Source: Nitrososphaerota archaeon
Lineage (GTDB): Archaea; Thermoproteota; Nitrososphaeria; Nitrososphaerales; CADDZS01
Reading direction: 5' to 3'
Length of the DNA: 64,000 nt
Assembly (NCBI GenBank): GCA_021325255.1
Contig: JAJPHP010000080.1
Location: 1 to 64,000 of the forward strand
Position 1 is the first letter of the stretch, and every line of letters starts with the position of its first letter. Below, piece by piece: positions 1 to 10,552 of this stretch. The notes under the pieces are model-generated. The model searched no databases, was not told the DNA's origin, and saw only the letters and a list, made by a program, of their open reading frames with translations. The position numbers and the translations under genes are program-made.

Positions 1-3000
1 CGTCTGTCGCAGTCACCGTGTTGTTCTGATAGTTGTACGAGGCGGTGGAAGATGTACCGTCTGGGTTAGTAACTTTGGTCTGGAACCCTAGAGCGTCGTA
101 AGAGTATTGCGTAGTGTTGCCATTCGCAGTCGTGTACGAGCTCTTCAGGTCAAGGTAGTTGTAAGTGTAATTTTGTGTAGAGTACACCGAGCTTCCGTTG
201 TATGTAACGACTCGGACCGACCTCTCCAGTCCGTCGAAGTAGTTCGTGACGTTGTTTCCGTTCGGATCGGTCGTTGTCATGTAGTTGCCAGCGTCGTTGT
301 AGAAGTATTTTGTCTCCGAGGCGACCTGGTTCACAAGCGGATAGATTGTAGCAGTCAACCTCCCAATCTTGTCGTAGGCATAGTTCGTTGTGTGGCCGTT
401 CGGATCCGTGACGGAGAGCTGAAGTCCAGTCGTAAAGTTGTAGGTGTAAGTAGTGGAGACGTTCTGCGAACCACCGGAGGCTGATGATGCTTGAACTATC
501 GCGTCGCCAATCATCGCCCAATTTTCGGAAGCGCTGAGTGTTGAGCCGACGGATGAGCTTGATTGTAAGGCGCTCACTATCTCGTATTCGTCTCCCGTTC
601 CGGGAGAGGTGCTAGTCTTGATCTGCGTGAATCCTGTTCCTGCGGATACCGTTGCGCTCCCCACCGCGGCTGGAATGCCCAGTAACATGTCGTTGGCATT
701 ACTCGTTGAGATTGTAACTGAAGGAGATGTGCTTGATCCTGTCGCACTCGCAGGCAGTCCGCTGTTTGAATCAAACGGGCTCGCAGTATTCGCCCCCGAG
801 ATTCCGAATGCCGTCAGGGCTATGACGCAGGATGCGCTCGCCGTGACAGATATGCTGTCGGAACTCAGGCTACCGGTGGCGATGGCATACCAGTAGTAGG
901 AGTGCAACCCACCATTGACCACCGACTTTCTCAGAGTCCACGTAAGCCCTGCAGTGTCCGTTGGCGTGTTTATCGTGTCAGACGCTTGATCCACTGCGGT
1001 GACGACTATCACGTCAGGCGACTTTGATGTTGATAAGGAGGTCGAGCAAGTAACAACATTCACGCACCTCGCCGATGCACTTCCATCAAGAGATATGGAA
1101 CCACTAGCACCACCGTTCCCTTGTACATCACCGCTCACAATAATGCTCTGCTGGGTGGGGTAAGCATAGTCATATGTTGATGAGTACTGGTAGTAAGTGG
1201 TCCTCCCTAAAGGATCTGTGGCGGTCAGCTTGTTGCCGTAGTGGTCGTACGTGTAACTTGACACGAGCCAGCTCCCGTTATGAAGCTGCTTTTGGTGAAT
1301 CAGCTCGCCTGCTGAGTTGTAGTTGTAGTATGTCTCGCTCTTGTTAGTACCCTGGCCGTTCTGGTACTGGGCCTCTCCGACTAGGAGATCGTGAATGTTC
1401 GAGGAGATTACAGTGTTGTTCGCGTAGAAACTATTTGTAAATCCTGACGCGCCGTCGGTGAAGGTGTTTGTCGTATTGGTGTTGGCGTAAGAGTACCATG
1501 TCTTCTGACCTATCTCGTTCTGCGTAAACACCACGTTGCTCCAATTGTCGTAATGCGTAACGGAGTATGCCAGAACAGTGTTGGTCGGAGAGAGCGTCTT
1601 CGATTCGTTAATCCTGCCTGTCGCATCAAAGTCGCTCTCGTACTGCAGGATGATTGTCTTGTTCGCGTACTCCTGGACCTGCGTCTGCTTTGAAGAGGTG
1701 CCACTGAAAACATAATTGATCCTGCTCTGGTTTGTACCTGAGCCGTCAGCAACTGTTGTATTACACGAGTTGATCTGGCCGTTTGTGATGTCATAGTTGT
1801 ACTGGGTTGATCTATCCAAATTCCCCGACGATATGTAGACGCTTTGCGAGGTGGCGTAGTAGGTCATCACTCCAGTTCCGACTGGAGCGCCGGCATAGGT
1901 GTAGTTAGTGTACGCTCCAGTGGGGTAAGTGATGGAGCTTACCAACCAGCTGTTTAATCCGGTTTTATAGTAGTACTTTGTCACGTGATTCATCGGGTCT
2001 GTGACTGAAACCAGATCGCTGCCCGAGTAAGCGTAGGTGAAGTTTCCTTCTCCAGTGATTATCGTGGAAAGCTGGCTCGTTGATCCGCTGTAGATGAATT
2101 TGATGATCCTTCCGACCGAGTCGGTTATGTTTGAGATGTAACTGTTGGAATTGTACTCGAGTGTGAGCGTGTTGTTCCCTGTTGTATCAGTTATCGAGAC
2201 TAACCTCTTCAACGAATCGAAGTGGTAGTCGACGCCGGATGCAAGGTAGAGATCAAATGATGATCCGCTGTTGTTCGAAAGCTTAAAGGGCTGTCCACGA
2301 GTATTCAAGAATACACTTCCGGTCCAGTTGTAGGCATACGCTTGTCCTTCACCTACATGTACAAAGTACTGCCCTAGCCAGGGGAAGTCGAGGCTCCAGC
2401 CAGCACCGAGGTTAGACAGCGTAAAGTTGTCATAGTTGAAAGTCTTGTTTCCAGTGGAAAATGAGTAGGGTGTGGAGTAAACTCGGGTTATCGCAAGATC
2501 GAGTCCGTTTCTTCCAGTCAATGAATAATCGGTCTGGGAGATCCCAAGCAACCCATTACCTGGTGAGACGTACTCAGAAATGTGGGTAAAGTAGTCCTGA
2601 AACGGAGATAAGCCTGGCTTGCTCCAAGGTTTGCCGGATGTCGCAGCGTTGGGAATCACTGAGGGAAGCGAAACGAACTTTACATCGTAATTTGACGTTC
2701 CCGTGTCTGTCCATGCAGCCTGGAACATCCCTGAATCGATTGCGAACGAAGCGGAGATAAACTCGGGAGATGTCTCCGACGAACTAACTATTACTGGATC
2801 GCTCCAATATAGTCCGGAGGCCGTGGAGTAGACATATTCTACACTTGACCCGGAGATATATGAGACGACTAGTCTGTTGTTATCATCGCCACTGATTCCG
2901 GCGTAATGTCCCTGCCCGACAGTTACACCCGATGACCAGGAACTGCCGCCGTAAGCGAAAATGTAATAATAAACATTGGTCCCGTCGCTCGCGCCGAGTT

Positions 3001-4581
3001 CGATTGTGTCTCCGATTGCTACGGCCGACGAGTAGTAGAGTGAAACGCTGTGGGAAGTGGTGGGGCCACTACTCCACGATGTTCCGCTGTATTCATCTAC
3101 CACAATCCCTGAGCCTCCAAAGAGGAGGGCCATCTTGCCATTGGTGAGTGGGACGAGCTCGGGAGGGTAAGCTGCGTTTCCAGTTAGGCTGTTTGAATAA
3201 GTACAACCGGATTCGGACGAAGTGCACTTGTAGACATCCAGGCGAGTACTCGGATATACCTCTGTTACAGCAGCCCATACGTTGCCGTTGGAGTCTGCAG
3301 TTATGGATGGGTCACTCACTCCTGCGTTTGGCGTGCTCAATGTGTACGGGGCATGCGACCACGTGACGGCACCGTTGCTCCCCATTGAGCCCTGACCTAT
3401 GATGAACGAGTAGGTTAGGCTAGAGTCGGACGAGCCAGCATAGTATACGTTGGCGCCCGAGCAGTAAACGGAAAATCCACCTTGGATGTTTCCCGCAATC
3501 CCGCTGCTGCCAAAGCTTGTGGGCGTGCTCCAGACTGAGCCATCGGTGCTCGATTGGTATACCGGTGAATTGGTGGCGTTGACATAGAAGACCCAGTACC
3601 GACCTGCCGCTTCGCATGTGTGGCCGCCATAATCGTTGCTTGTTGCGTATGGATAGCTCGAACCACCAACAACAATGGGGTCTATGGTAAAGTTTTGGGA
3701 GGAAACCTGGTAGGTTAGAGTTTCTGTTGCGTTGTTGAACACAGGGTTGAGATTTGCGCTATCCGCCCAACTGAACCCTAACGACGCAAGATGGGCGGGG
3801 CTAGTCGCACTTGTGCCAGTCGAGCTATTATTCTGTGCGTTTGGCGCAATCACCGGGTTTAGCTGACCATTGTCAAACCAAACGACACTTTGACCGAAAC
3901 TTGTTGGTCGCTCCTTGAATTGAAATGAAATCGTGTTGTTACTTGTCGTGGCGGAGTTTCCCTGAATCACAACCTCCATTCCAGAGGGGTTACAGAATTG
4001 TTTATGCACGATGAATGAGATGGAGACGTTTGAGACTTGCTGCAATCCATTCATGGTGAGGTGATTGGCCACAATGTAGGTGGAGTTTCCTAGAAATGTG
4101 GTTGTAGTGGAAGTACCGGCTGAGCTGTAACCAATCACATACAGACTAAAGTTGTCCCCGTAATTATCCTGCACCGAGAGAGTCCCATTAGAGTCGATAC
4201 TGTAGTTCTGCTCAATGTTTTGTCCAACTAGCGTGTTCATGAACAATCCGCTAGGAATTTGCACATTGATTGTAGCAGAACTCCCGTTGATAATTGCAAG
4301 TGGCTGAGAGTTTCTATTTTGGCCGACTTTGCATACGAGAGCTTCACTATTGTTCCAAGTGTTTCGTATGAAACCGTTCCAGGGAGAAGCGGGTTGGAGG
4401 ATGTACTTGTAGCTTGATTTAGGGCAGGGTTGCCTGACGCTGTATTGGACGCAGAACTAAGCGATGAGGACTTTACAGGAAAAATTTCTTGAGTTGCGAA
4501 GGCCGAAGAAGTGGAAGTCTGTAGGCAGAAAGCAAACACGAAACAAATCGAAATGAGCAGTGCTTTCTTGGAGATATTCAT
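1..4581 (-). CDS. Secreted RHS/YD-repeat giant protein (3' end beyond window; one frameshift)
   Basis: Large extracellular protein entering from the left edge. It begins at ATG 4579-4581 with a clear signal peptide (MNISKKALLISICFVFAFCL) followed by a Ser/Thr-rich linker. A beta-rich region with a sialidase-like stretch (SSTDGSVWSTP, near 3530) follows, then RHS/YD repeats such as DPLGRTTYYQY and DPNGHTTNYAYDKIGR. The long frame is open from about 4456 to base 2, but the signal peptide lies in another frame that stops at 4237. One missing A in the AAAA run (minus-strand reading of 4317-4320) would join them as SAK-NRNSQPLAIING. A non-YD insertion domain occupies roughly 480-1070. Many N-x-S/T sequons fit archaeal glycosylation. 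RHS proteins are known as surface or toxin-delivery proteins; the C-terminal end that would decide this lies outside the window. Sure of the class, unsure whether the frameshift is real. Confidence 0.85.
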
Positions 4582-4743
4582 CCTTCTTTGGTATGGAAAA
4601 GACTGCAATTGCTATGTGCTTTGCGAGCAATAACAATATGGATATAAGCAATACTATTTGCTTTATATGGCTAAATCAACAAAACCGATATACGGATACG
4701 CAGTTCTAACACGAAAGCTACCGTTTCTCGTCCTTTCAAATTC

Positions 4744-4933
4744 GTCAAAGGACGTAAAACATTGCATTCTCGATGGGCGCATCTGGATCCTTGAGCGACC
4801 AGCCCTTCTTCGTCTGCACCCACTTTAGAAATCTTGCGAAGTGATAAAGTGCTGTTTCCCTTCCTGTTTCCTCCTTTAGGTTCTTTGCCCACCTCTTGAC
4901 GCTTTCGTACTTAAGGAACGAATCCAGATCAAC
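4744..4933 (-). pseudogene. Integrase core-binding (SAM-like) domain remnant
   Basis: Directly after the TAA of the upstream wHTH gene, the same frame stays open to TGA at 4744. It encodes a helical stretch (KYESVKRWAKNLKEETG, then ALYHFARFLKWVQTKKGW) that resembles the N-terminal core-binding domain of archaeal tyrosine recombinases. There is no start codon at the front and no catalytic domain follows. I read it as the tail of a gene cut by a nonsense codon, or as the stub of an old integrated element. Assignment rests on pattern similarity only. Confidence 0.45.
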
Positions 4934-5146
4934 TTACTTGCGTGAGTCCAGCGAAACTAGCTTAACCGCCCGCGCTTCATGCTGAATGCGGTAGAGCATG
5001 CGCCTCGTGCCAGGGAGGCTGTAACCCGAATGTGCCGCTATCTCCTGCAGCTCCAGCGGCTCCTTTGCAGACTCCAGTGAGGAGATTAGAGCCAAGGCTT
5101 CCGTCTTGGATCTGCCAAAGTCAACAGGCATCTCAAAGCGCTTCAC
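4934..5146 (-). CDS. Small winged-helix-like DNA-binding protein (possibly truncated)
   Basis: A 70-residue protein starting at GTG 5144-5146. The segment SKTEALALISSLESAKEPLE followed by LQEIAAHSGYSLPGTRRMLY looks like a winged-helix fold with its recognition helix. An A/T-rich TATA-like stretch (5201-5211, read TTTTTTATATTTC on the minus strand) precedes it. The frame continues beyond its TAA into an integrase-like remnant, so the complete gene may once have encoded wHTH plus core-binding domain in about 134 residues. Role unknown beyond probable DNA binding. Confidence 0.5.
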   Translation of the reverse strand: MKRFEMPVDFGRSKTEALALISSLESAKEPLELQEIAAHSGYSLPGTRRMLYRIQHEARAVKLVSLDSRK

Positions 5147-5226
5147 TAATTGTCAGATCGTCATTCTTGCTATAGTAAAAAGAGGGAAAAACACTGTGAA
5201 ATATAAAAAAGGGACGATAGCCCGGC

Positions 5227-6558
5227 TCATATGACCCATTCTTCTCGCTCGACGTCTCTAGACGCAAATCCGAGCTTCTTGACCAGATAACGCTCTCCTG
5301 AAAACAGTGTAGCTTCCGCACCATCGCCTTCTCTATATAGTGCATCAGCAATTCGTCCCAGAGAATCTGCCTTCATAATGCCGCTCCCACTGTCGCCTCC
5401 GATTACGATTATTCCACCTTCTTCGAAAACAAACGGAAGATAGTCAAGCGTGTTGTATGAGTAGAGGCCAGCCCACATTCTGTCCGGCCTTGCATTTTCA
5501 AATTGAGGAAGGTATTTCCTCAAGATGGCGTGAAGGTTCCTTTCGTAGTACTGAGGCTCGGCCTTGTACTCATCGAGGTCCCTTGCGGGTATGTCGATGT
5601 ATTCTCGTCCCAGGTTGTCATCACAGCCCACCCAGAACTCCCTGCTCTCCGGGATTGCCTTTGCAAAGCAGCCCGATTTCGGAAGAATTAGAAATGGAAG
5701 ATCGCCCAGATTGTTAAAGCCTGGGCAGCGCAGAAGGCCCGCAAGTTTTTCGTTGCTGGCTATCTTGAACAACTGCCTCTTCTTTGCCTTTACGTGTCCA
5801 TCAATCCCTGCGGGCCACAGGATCTCGTTGGTCCAGGCTCCGCAGGCAAGCAAGACTCGCCCCGCCCTAAAGTTACCCTGGAGGTCACCTGTCAAACTTG
5901 CGCCAGTGATGGAAGCGTCCTGCCAGACGAATGGCTCACCTTCGATGTCGAGCGGAATCTTTGGTTCAAGTAGCAGCTCTTGTGCGCTCGTGTTGAAACT
6001 TGTCTTCCCTCCGAGATTCAAGAAGCGTTCGAGGTAGAACTTGGAAAGCTTTGAGGGATCGAGCCTGCCGCACTTTGCACCAAAGACACCTCCGTCAACA
6101 GGATCAAGATTCATCAACGACGCGTCCTCGTCGGTCGGGGCAAAGTCAGTGCAGAGAGATGGTATTCTGTCCTTGACCTGTCCTCCTCCAAAGACCTTCG
6201 TCTCAATGCCTCTCTTCTCCATCTTTTCTATGTGCCTTGCATTCCTGGAAAGCTGCTCCTCGCTCATGAGCCAGAGGTAGCCCGTCTTCCTGATTCCAAT
6301 GTCTATCTTGGACTTTTCTTGAAGGTCGATGTAGAAGTCGATTGTGGAATTCGCTAGCAGTTGATTGTCTCTCGAAGTGAAGGTATTGCGAAACATGGCG
6401 TTGCTCCTTGCAGTGTTGCCCTGCGATACGTCCGAGAACCTGTCAACAAGCAGTACCGACTTGGCCGGATTGTTCGACTTTATGTGATAAGCCGCAGTGA
6501 CGCCGAGTACTCCGGCGCCTATTATCAAGACGTCGAATCGATTTTCACGGAAGGACAA
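5227..6558 (-). CDS. FAD-dependent oxidoreductase, DAO family
   Basis: 443 residues, full length for the D-amino-acid oxidase/sarcosine oxidase/GlpD superfamily. The N-terminal dinucleotide-binding motif is VLIIGAGVLGVTAAYH (about residues 10-25), followed by VDRF at the end of the second beta strand. The family signature LACGAWTNEIL lies mid-protein, and a C-terminal IVIGGDSGSGIMKADSLG closes the FAD site. The enzyme is expected to oxidise an amine or hydroxy acid in the cytosol; the substrate cannot be read from sequence. It lies 32 nt downstream of a dipeptidase gene on the same strand, so the two are probably cotranscribed and the substrate may be a released amino acid (inference). Confidence 0.85.
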   Translation of the reverse strand: MSFRENRFDVLIIGAGVLGVTAAYHIKSNNPAKSVLLVDRFSDVSQGNTARSNAMFRNTFTSRDNQLLANSTIDFYIDLQEKSKIDIGIRKTGYLWLMSEEQLSRNARHIEKMEKRGIETKVFGGGQVKDRIPSLCTDFAPTDEDASLMNLDPVDGGVFGAKCGRLDPSKLSKFYLERFLNLGGKTSFNTSAQELLLEPKIPLDIEGEPFVWQDASITGASLTGDLQGNFRAGRVLLACGAWTNEILWPAGIDGHVKAKKRQLFKIASNEKLAGLLRCPGFNNLGDLPFLILPKSGCFAKAIPESREFWVGCDDNLGREYIDIPARDLDEYKAEPQYYERNLHAILRKYLPQFENARPDRMWAGLYSYNTLDYLPFVFEEGGIIVIGGDSGSGIMKADSLGRIADALYREGDGAEATLFSGERYLVKKLGFASRDVEREEWVI

Positions 6559-6590
6559 TTAACAGAGGCTCACGTCCTAAATTACTCGAA

Positions 6591-7709
6591 TCAAAGTCTG
6601 GCTATTTCTTGTTGCGACTGCCGCTTTCCTTGCTGCTTGATTTCTTCCTCAGCAGGTAATGATTTGCGGAGCAACCTTATCCAATTCTCGCCTAGGATAT
6701 TTGTGGTATCGGTCTCAGAAAATCCTTCCCATTGCAGGGCGCTGCCTAGCCTTTGGAGATCTGCGACTGTATCGAGTTCTGCGGGCGTGCTCTCAACGCC
6801 GAAACCGCCGTCGAGGTCAGAACCTATGGCAGAGTGAAGTCTATCCCCCGCAAGGTCGCAGACTACTCTGATGTGCCGAACTGCATGTGCAAATGTGACC
6901 TCGGATTTTTCTCGGCCTCTCTCATACCACGCAGGATCGAGAAATTTGTTGTAAATGGTGGTGCCTATCACCCCGCCTTTTGAGACTAGTTCCTTGATCA
7001 TCTCGTCGCTAAGTTGACGGTCGGTGGGAGTGTAGGCCCTCGAGTTTGAGTGGCTTGCAATAATCGGACCGTCAAAAAGGTCGAGGGCTTCAAAGAAACT
7101 CTCTTCGGATAGGTGTGAAGTATCCAATATCATCCCGACGGATTCCATTTCCTTAACGAGTTCCCTTCCTTCAGGGCTCAGGGGGCCGGGCGCTCCGGTT
7201 CCGCCGCTGTACCTCGTTCGCCGCCAAGCAGGACCGACGATCCTCACCCCGACCCTGAACCACTCGACAACTTCACTTGGCGAGCGAATGGGATCTGCGC
7301 CCTCCATCAGAATCACCAAACCGGTCTTCTTTCTTTTGTCTGTTTGATCAGTACTCAGATGCTCGTCGAGCTGCTCTCTGCTCTCGATGATGGCGACGTG
7401 ACCCTGTCTTTCAAGTTCTTTATAGTATTTCAACTGGTCAAGTGCTTGGGCATGAGCCTCGTCAGGAGTATTGTAGCACGGTCCTCCAATCTCTTCTGTG
7501 AGTCTGTCGCTGCAAGGGGCGGCGAACAACGTGGCGAATACTATCTTAACGTTCCCCTTCTCTAGTTCTGGCAGGCATAGCGTAGGACTCAGGGTGCCTT
7601 TTGCATTAGACTCCGACCTCAGAGCCTCTATTGGTTTCAGAAAGTCGCGGTGAAGATTGATCGCATTGAACGCAATGTCCTCGTGACCGTCCACTATGAT
7701 GTGCGGCAA
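6591..7709 (-). CDS. Membrane-dipeptidase-type peptidase (M19 family)
   Basis: 372 residues, typical of the renal dipeptidase family, a binuclear zinc TIM-barrel amidohydrolase. Visible metal-site motifs are VDGHED at the N-terminus (HxD), LVILMEGADP (bridging Glu), LDTSHLSEESF and IIASHSNSRA (His ligands) and AIGSDLDGG (Asp). No signal peptide is present, so it should be cytosolic. Family members cleave dipeptides including those with a D-residue at the C-terminus. First gene of an apparent two-gene operon with the FAD oxidoreductase downstream. The last 25 residues are Gln/Lys-rich and not part of the fold. Confidence 0.88.
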   Translation of the reverse strand: MPHIIVDGHEDIAFNAINLHRDFLKPIEALRSESNAKGTLSPTLCLPELEKGNVKIVFATLFAAPCSDRLTEEIGGPCYNTPDEAHAQALDQLKYYKELERQGHVAIIESREQLDEHLSTDQTDKRKKTGLVILMEGADPIRSPSEVVEWFRVGVRIVGPAWRRTRYSGGTGAPGPLSPEGRELVKEMESVGMILDTSHLSEESFFEALDLFDGPIIASHSNSRAYTPTDRQLSDEMIKELVSKGGVIGTTIYNKFLDPAWYERGREKSEVTFAHAVRHIRVVCDLAGDRLHSAIGSDLDGGFGVESTPAELDTVADLQRLGSALQWEGFSETDTTNILGENWIRLLRKSLPAEEEIKQQGKRQSQQEIARL

Positions 7710-7828
7710 CTACTTCGACCCCAGCTTTATACTTTGCAGCATTCTTGAGGATGAAGCAGCGGATTAAAAATCATCAGGTGGGCGAATTAGACCGAAGACT
7801 ATCTTTTCCTTCTTTCTGCACAGCTTCT

Positions 7829-8041
7829 TTACATACTCTTATTGACCAACTCAGTCCACTCATGCTGGCAATATTTGCATCTGTAGGTAATGCGATACAT
7901 CATGTTTTCCTTGTTCACTTCAGAGAAACCTCGCCCCACCCTAACTTGTGTGTGAAAAGCCTGTGCGTGCAATAACTCCCTGTCAACCACTGTTGAAGCA
8001 AAATACTTGTGACAGTCAGGGCACCTGCGAAACGAGAGCAA
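7829..8041 (-). CDS. Small zinc-ribbon protein
   Basis: 70 residues with two knuckles, RRCPDCHKY near the N-terminus and RCKYCQHEW near the C-terminus, which should hold one zinc. The start is TTG at 8039-8041; no ATG is available nearby in frame. No further domain is visible, so it could be a nucleic-acid-binding or adaptor protein. It converges on nothing and stands alone between the dipeptidase and a secreted propeller protein. Confidence 0.55.
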   Translation of the reverse strand: MLSFRRCPDCHKYFASTVVDRELLHAQAFHTQVRVGRGFSEVNKENMMYRITYRCKYCQHEWTELVNKSM

Positions 8042-8251
8042 TCTTTCCGCAGTAGGGCTTGGATGGGGTCATTAATTTAGGCTTCTGTTTTAGTTGGGCC
8101 TTGTCAGGTTAACTTGGCTCAATTTGACGATACACTAGACGGATATCAGGCTAACTTGAATTTTTGGTCGTGGGCGTTGCTACCCAGTAACTGAGCTAAG
8201 TTTGTTCAAGTAAAATATCCAGTTCCTTATCATAATTTTGAGTGAGTTCAA

Positions 8252-9811
8252 GTGCGCAGAACCGTCGGAGTGGTTTCAGTCATTATAGCCCTCCTCCTTA
8301 TTGCTGTGGCTTCGATAATCGCCCTTGGTTCCATAACTCCAAATAACGCAAGCAAGACAAATTCTGCGACTTCCAGCAGTCTAGCCACTACCACGACATT
8401 TCTAGTACCGTCATATTCTGCTTCCTCTACTGCCACCACGAAAACTCAGACAGGTTCTACCCCTCCAAGCGAAACCTCCACATTTGTGCAAACGTCGAAC
8501 AGTCTTACTAGCTCATCAAGCGAAACAAACAATGGGTCATCTCCAAACGACTTTTGGCCAACCTACCACCAGAACCTGCAAAGAGATGGCGTCTATAACT
8601 CTCAGGGGCTACGGATACACAACCCCGCGTTGAAGTGGAGCTCTCCAACGCTCGACGGAGCGGTGTACGCAGAGCCGCTTATTGTGCATGGTTCCGTCAT
8701 AGCCGCGACAGAGAACAATTCAGTGTACGCCCTAAACGAGAGCACTGGCGACATATTGTGGAGGGCAAATCTCGGGCAACCAGTGCCCCGTTCGAACCTT
8801 CCCTGCGGGGACATAAATCCGACCGGTATAACTGGTACGCCTGTTGTGGATGTCGCAACGAGGACGATTTACGTTGTGGGATTTCTCATGCCAGGAATCC
8901 ACGAACTCTTTGCTCTGAGCCTGACAACGGGTACCGTTATCTTCCATCAGAACGTCAACCCGCAGGGGGTTAGCCCGCTCGTCGAACAACAGCGCGGAGC
9001 GCTCGCACTCTCGGATGGAGTGGTCTATATTCCATACGGAGGACTCGCCGGCGACTGTGGGCAGTATCATGGGTACGTCGTCGGCATAAATACAAATCAG
9101 AGCGGGGCACTGCTCTCCTACCAGGTCCCGACCGGAGTCGCAGGCGGCGTGTGGGCGCCATCCGGGCTATCAATCGATTCCAGCGGGGACCTGTTCATAG
9201 CTACTGGAAACAGCGAGTCCAGTTCGACATTTGATTATGGGAACAGTGTCATCAAGCTCTCTCCCTCTCTCCTGGAGATTGATTACTTTGCACCAAACAA
9301 TTGGCTATCACTGAATCAGGGCGACACAGATGTCGGGTCGCTCGCTCCCTCCATTGTTGGGAATGATACAGTGTTCCAGATAGGCAAGGAAGGAGTCGGA
9401 TACCTGCTAAACGAATCTCATCTTGGCGGAATCGGAGGCGAGCTATTCTCCTCGCACATTTGCTCCGGAGCCTTTGGAGGAACAGCGTTTGAAGCGCCCT
9501 ACCTTTATGTGCCATGCATTAACGGATTGTATGCTTTAACTCTGAATCTCTCCTCTCTATCGCACCCAACATTCTCGGTGATGTGGAACACTATCCAGTT
9601 CGACGCGGGGCCGCCCATAGTTGCGGGCGGAGCTGTCTGGTCGTTGGATAATGGGAGTGGAACCCTTTACGCTTTCAGCCCGAGCAACGGGTCTGTGATA
9701 TTCCAGGCTCACGTCGGGAACGTCATGCGTTTCTCTACGCCTAGCGCGGCAGACGAGCAGATATTCATCGCGGCTTCAGACAAGATTCTATCTTACTCGA
9801 TCACGACCTGA
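8252..9811 (+). CDS. Secreted PQQ-like beta-propeller protein
   Basis: 519 residues starting with GTG at 8252. An N-terminal hydrophobic segment (VSVIIALLLIAVASIIALG) is followed by about 70 residues of Ser/Thr-rich linker, then FWPTYHQNLQRDGVY, the usual opening of PQQ-like propeller domains. Blade motifs repeat: VYALNESTGDILWRANLG, LFALSLTTGTVIFHQNV, LYAFSPSNGSVIFQAHVG. The protein is probably anchored outside the membrane. Residues needed for a quinone cofactor are not obvious, so this may be a structural or binding propeller rather than a dehydrogenase. It converges with the AhpD-like gene, leaving four bases between the stops. Confidence 0.8.
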   Translation: MRRTVGVVSVIIALLLIAVASIIALGSITPNNASKTNSATSSSLATTTTFLVPSYSASSTATTKTQTGSTPPSETSTFVQTSNSLTSSSSETNNGSSPNDFWPTYHQNLQRDGVYNSQGLRIHNPALKWSSPTLDGAVYAEPLIVHGSVIAATENNSVYALNESTGDILWRANLGQPVPRSNLPCGDINPTGITGTPVVDVATRTIYVVGFLMPGIHELFALSLTTGTVIFHQNVNPQGVSPLVEQQRGALALSDGVVYIPYGGLAGDCGQYHGYVVGINTNQSGALLSYQVPTGVAGGVWAPSGLSIDSSGDLFIATGNSESSSTFDYGNSVIKLSPSLLEIDYFAPNNWLSLNQGDTDVGSLAPSIVGNDTVFQIGKEGVGYLLNESHLGGIGGELFSSHICSGAFGGTAFEAPYLYVPCINGLYALTLNLSSLSHPTFSVMWNTIQFDAGPPIVAGGAVWSLDNGSGTLYAFSPSNGSVIFQAHVGNVMRFSTPSAADEQIFIAASDKILSYSITT

Positions 9812-9815
9812 CTAG

Positions 9816-10343
9816 CTACACTGACTTTCTGTTTTTCGGGACATATGTTCCCGGAACGGTACGGAAGCCGACATTTAACCTGTTGTATCCATTGATTGCA
9901 ACAATTGCAAGCGAGAGGTCGACTAGCTCCGACTCGGAGAAATGCTCCCTCGCATCATTGTAAACTTCATCCGGCACGTCTCTGGTTTTGCAGACCTCTG
10001 TCAGGGCCTCGGCCCAGGCAAGCGCTGCTCTTTCTCTCGCCGTATAAAGTGGGGCCTCTCTCCAGGTGCTAAGGAGGTATATCCTCTGCTCTGTCTCCCC
10101 GATGGCCCTTGCGTCCTTTGTATGCATGTCGAGACAGTAACCACAACCGTTGATCTGTGAAACTCTGATGTCAATAAGCTGTATTAGAGATTCCTCGAGA
10201 CCGCTCTTCCTCACACAGGATGATAGCGTCGCCATTGCATCAGAGGCATTGCGCGAAGCTAGCCTCCACCCGAGCCTCGCAACCTGCTGCCGTTTGTCGC
10301 TTTTCTTATCGCCACTCGATTGGACTTGCTGTTCAGTGCTCAT
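9816..10343 (-). CDS. AhpD-like / carboxymuconolactone decarboxylase family protein
   Basis: 175 residues. The core motif INGCGYCLDMHTKDAR holds the redox CxxC and downstream His of alkylhydroperoxidase AhpD-type proteins. The region ALAWAEALTEVCKTRDVP and the C-terminal LVDLSLAIVAINGYNRLNVG complete the all-helical CMD fold. An additional charged tail of about 25 residues precedes the fold. Family members act as peroxidases or decarboxylases; with the CxxC intact, peroxide detoxification is the best guess. Monocistronic by position. Confidence 0.82.
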   Translation of the reverse strand: MSTEQQVQSSGDKKSDKRQQVARLGWRLASRNASDAMATLSSCVRKSGLEESLIQLIDIRVSQINGCGYCLDMHTKDARAIGETEQRIYLLSTWREAPLYTARERAALAWAEALTEVCKTRDVPDEVYNDAREHFSESELVDLSLAIVAINGYNRLNVGFRTVPGTYVPKNRKSV

Positions 10344-10552
10344 TGTGAAATGAATGAACCTCTCTCTCTGTGTGTGAGAAGAGAGTTTTGGGTTGGTAAT
10401 AAAGCGTAGGCTCCTTCCGATTGCGCATCACTTTGCCATACAGAATAACCCAGATATCTCAAAGCCTCTCCTCTCCTACGCATGACTTGGAAAAAGAAGA
10501 ACAAATTAAAGGAGGACACACCTGCCCTTCAAACAGTGATTCTTCCAACACT

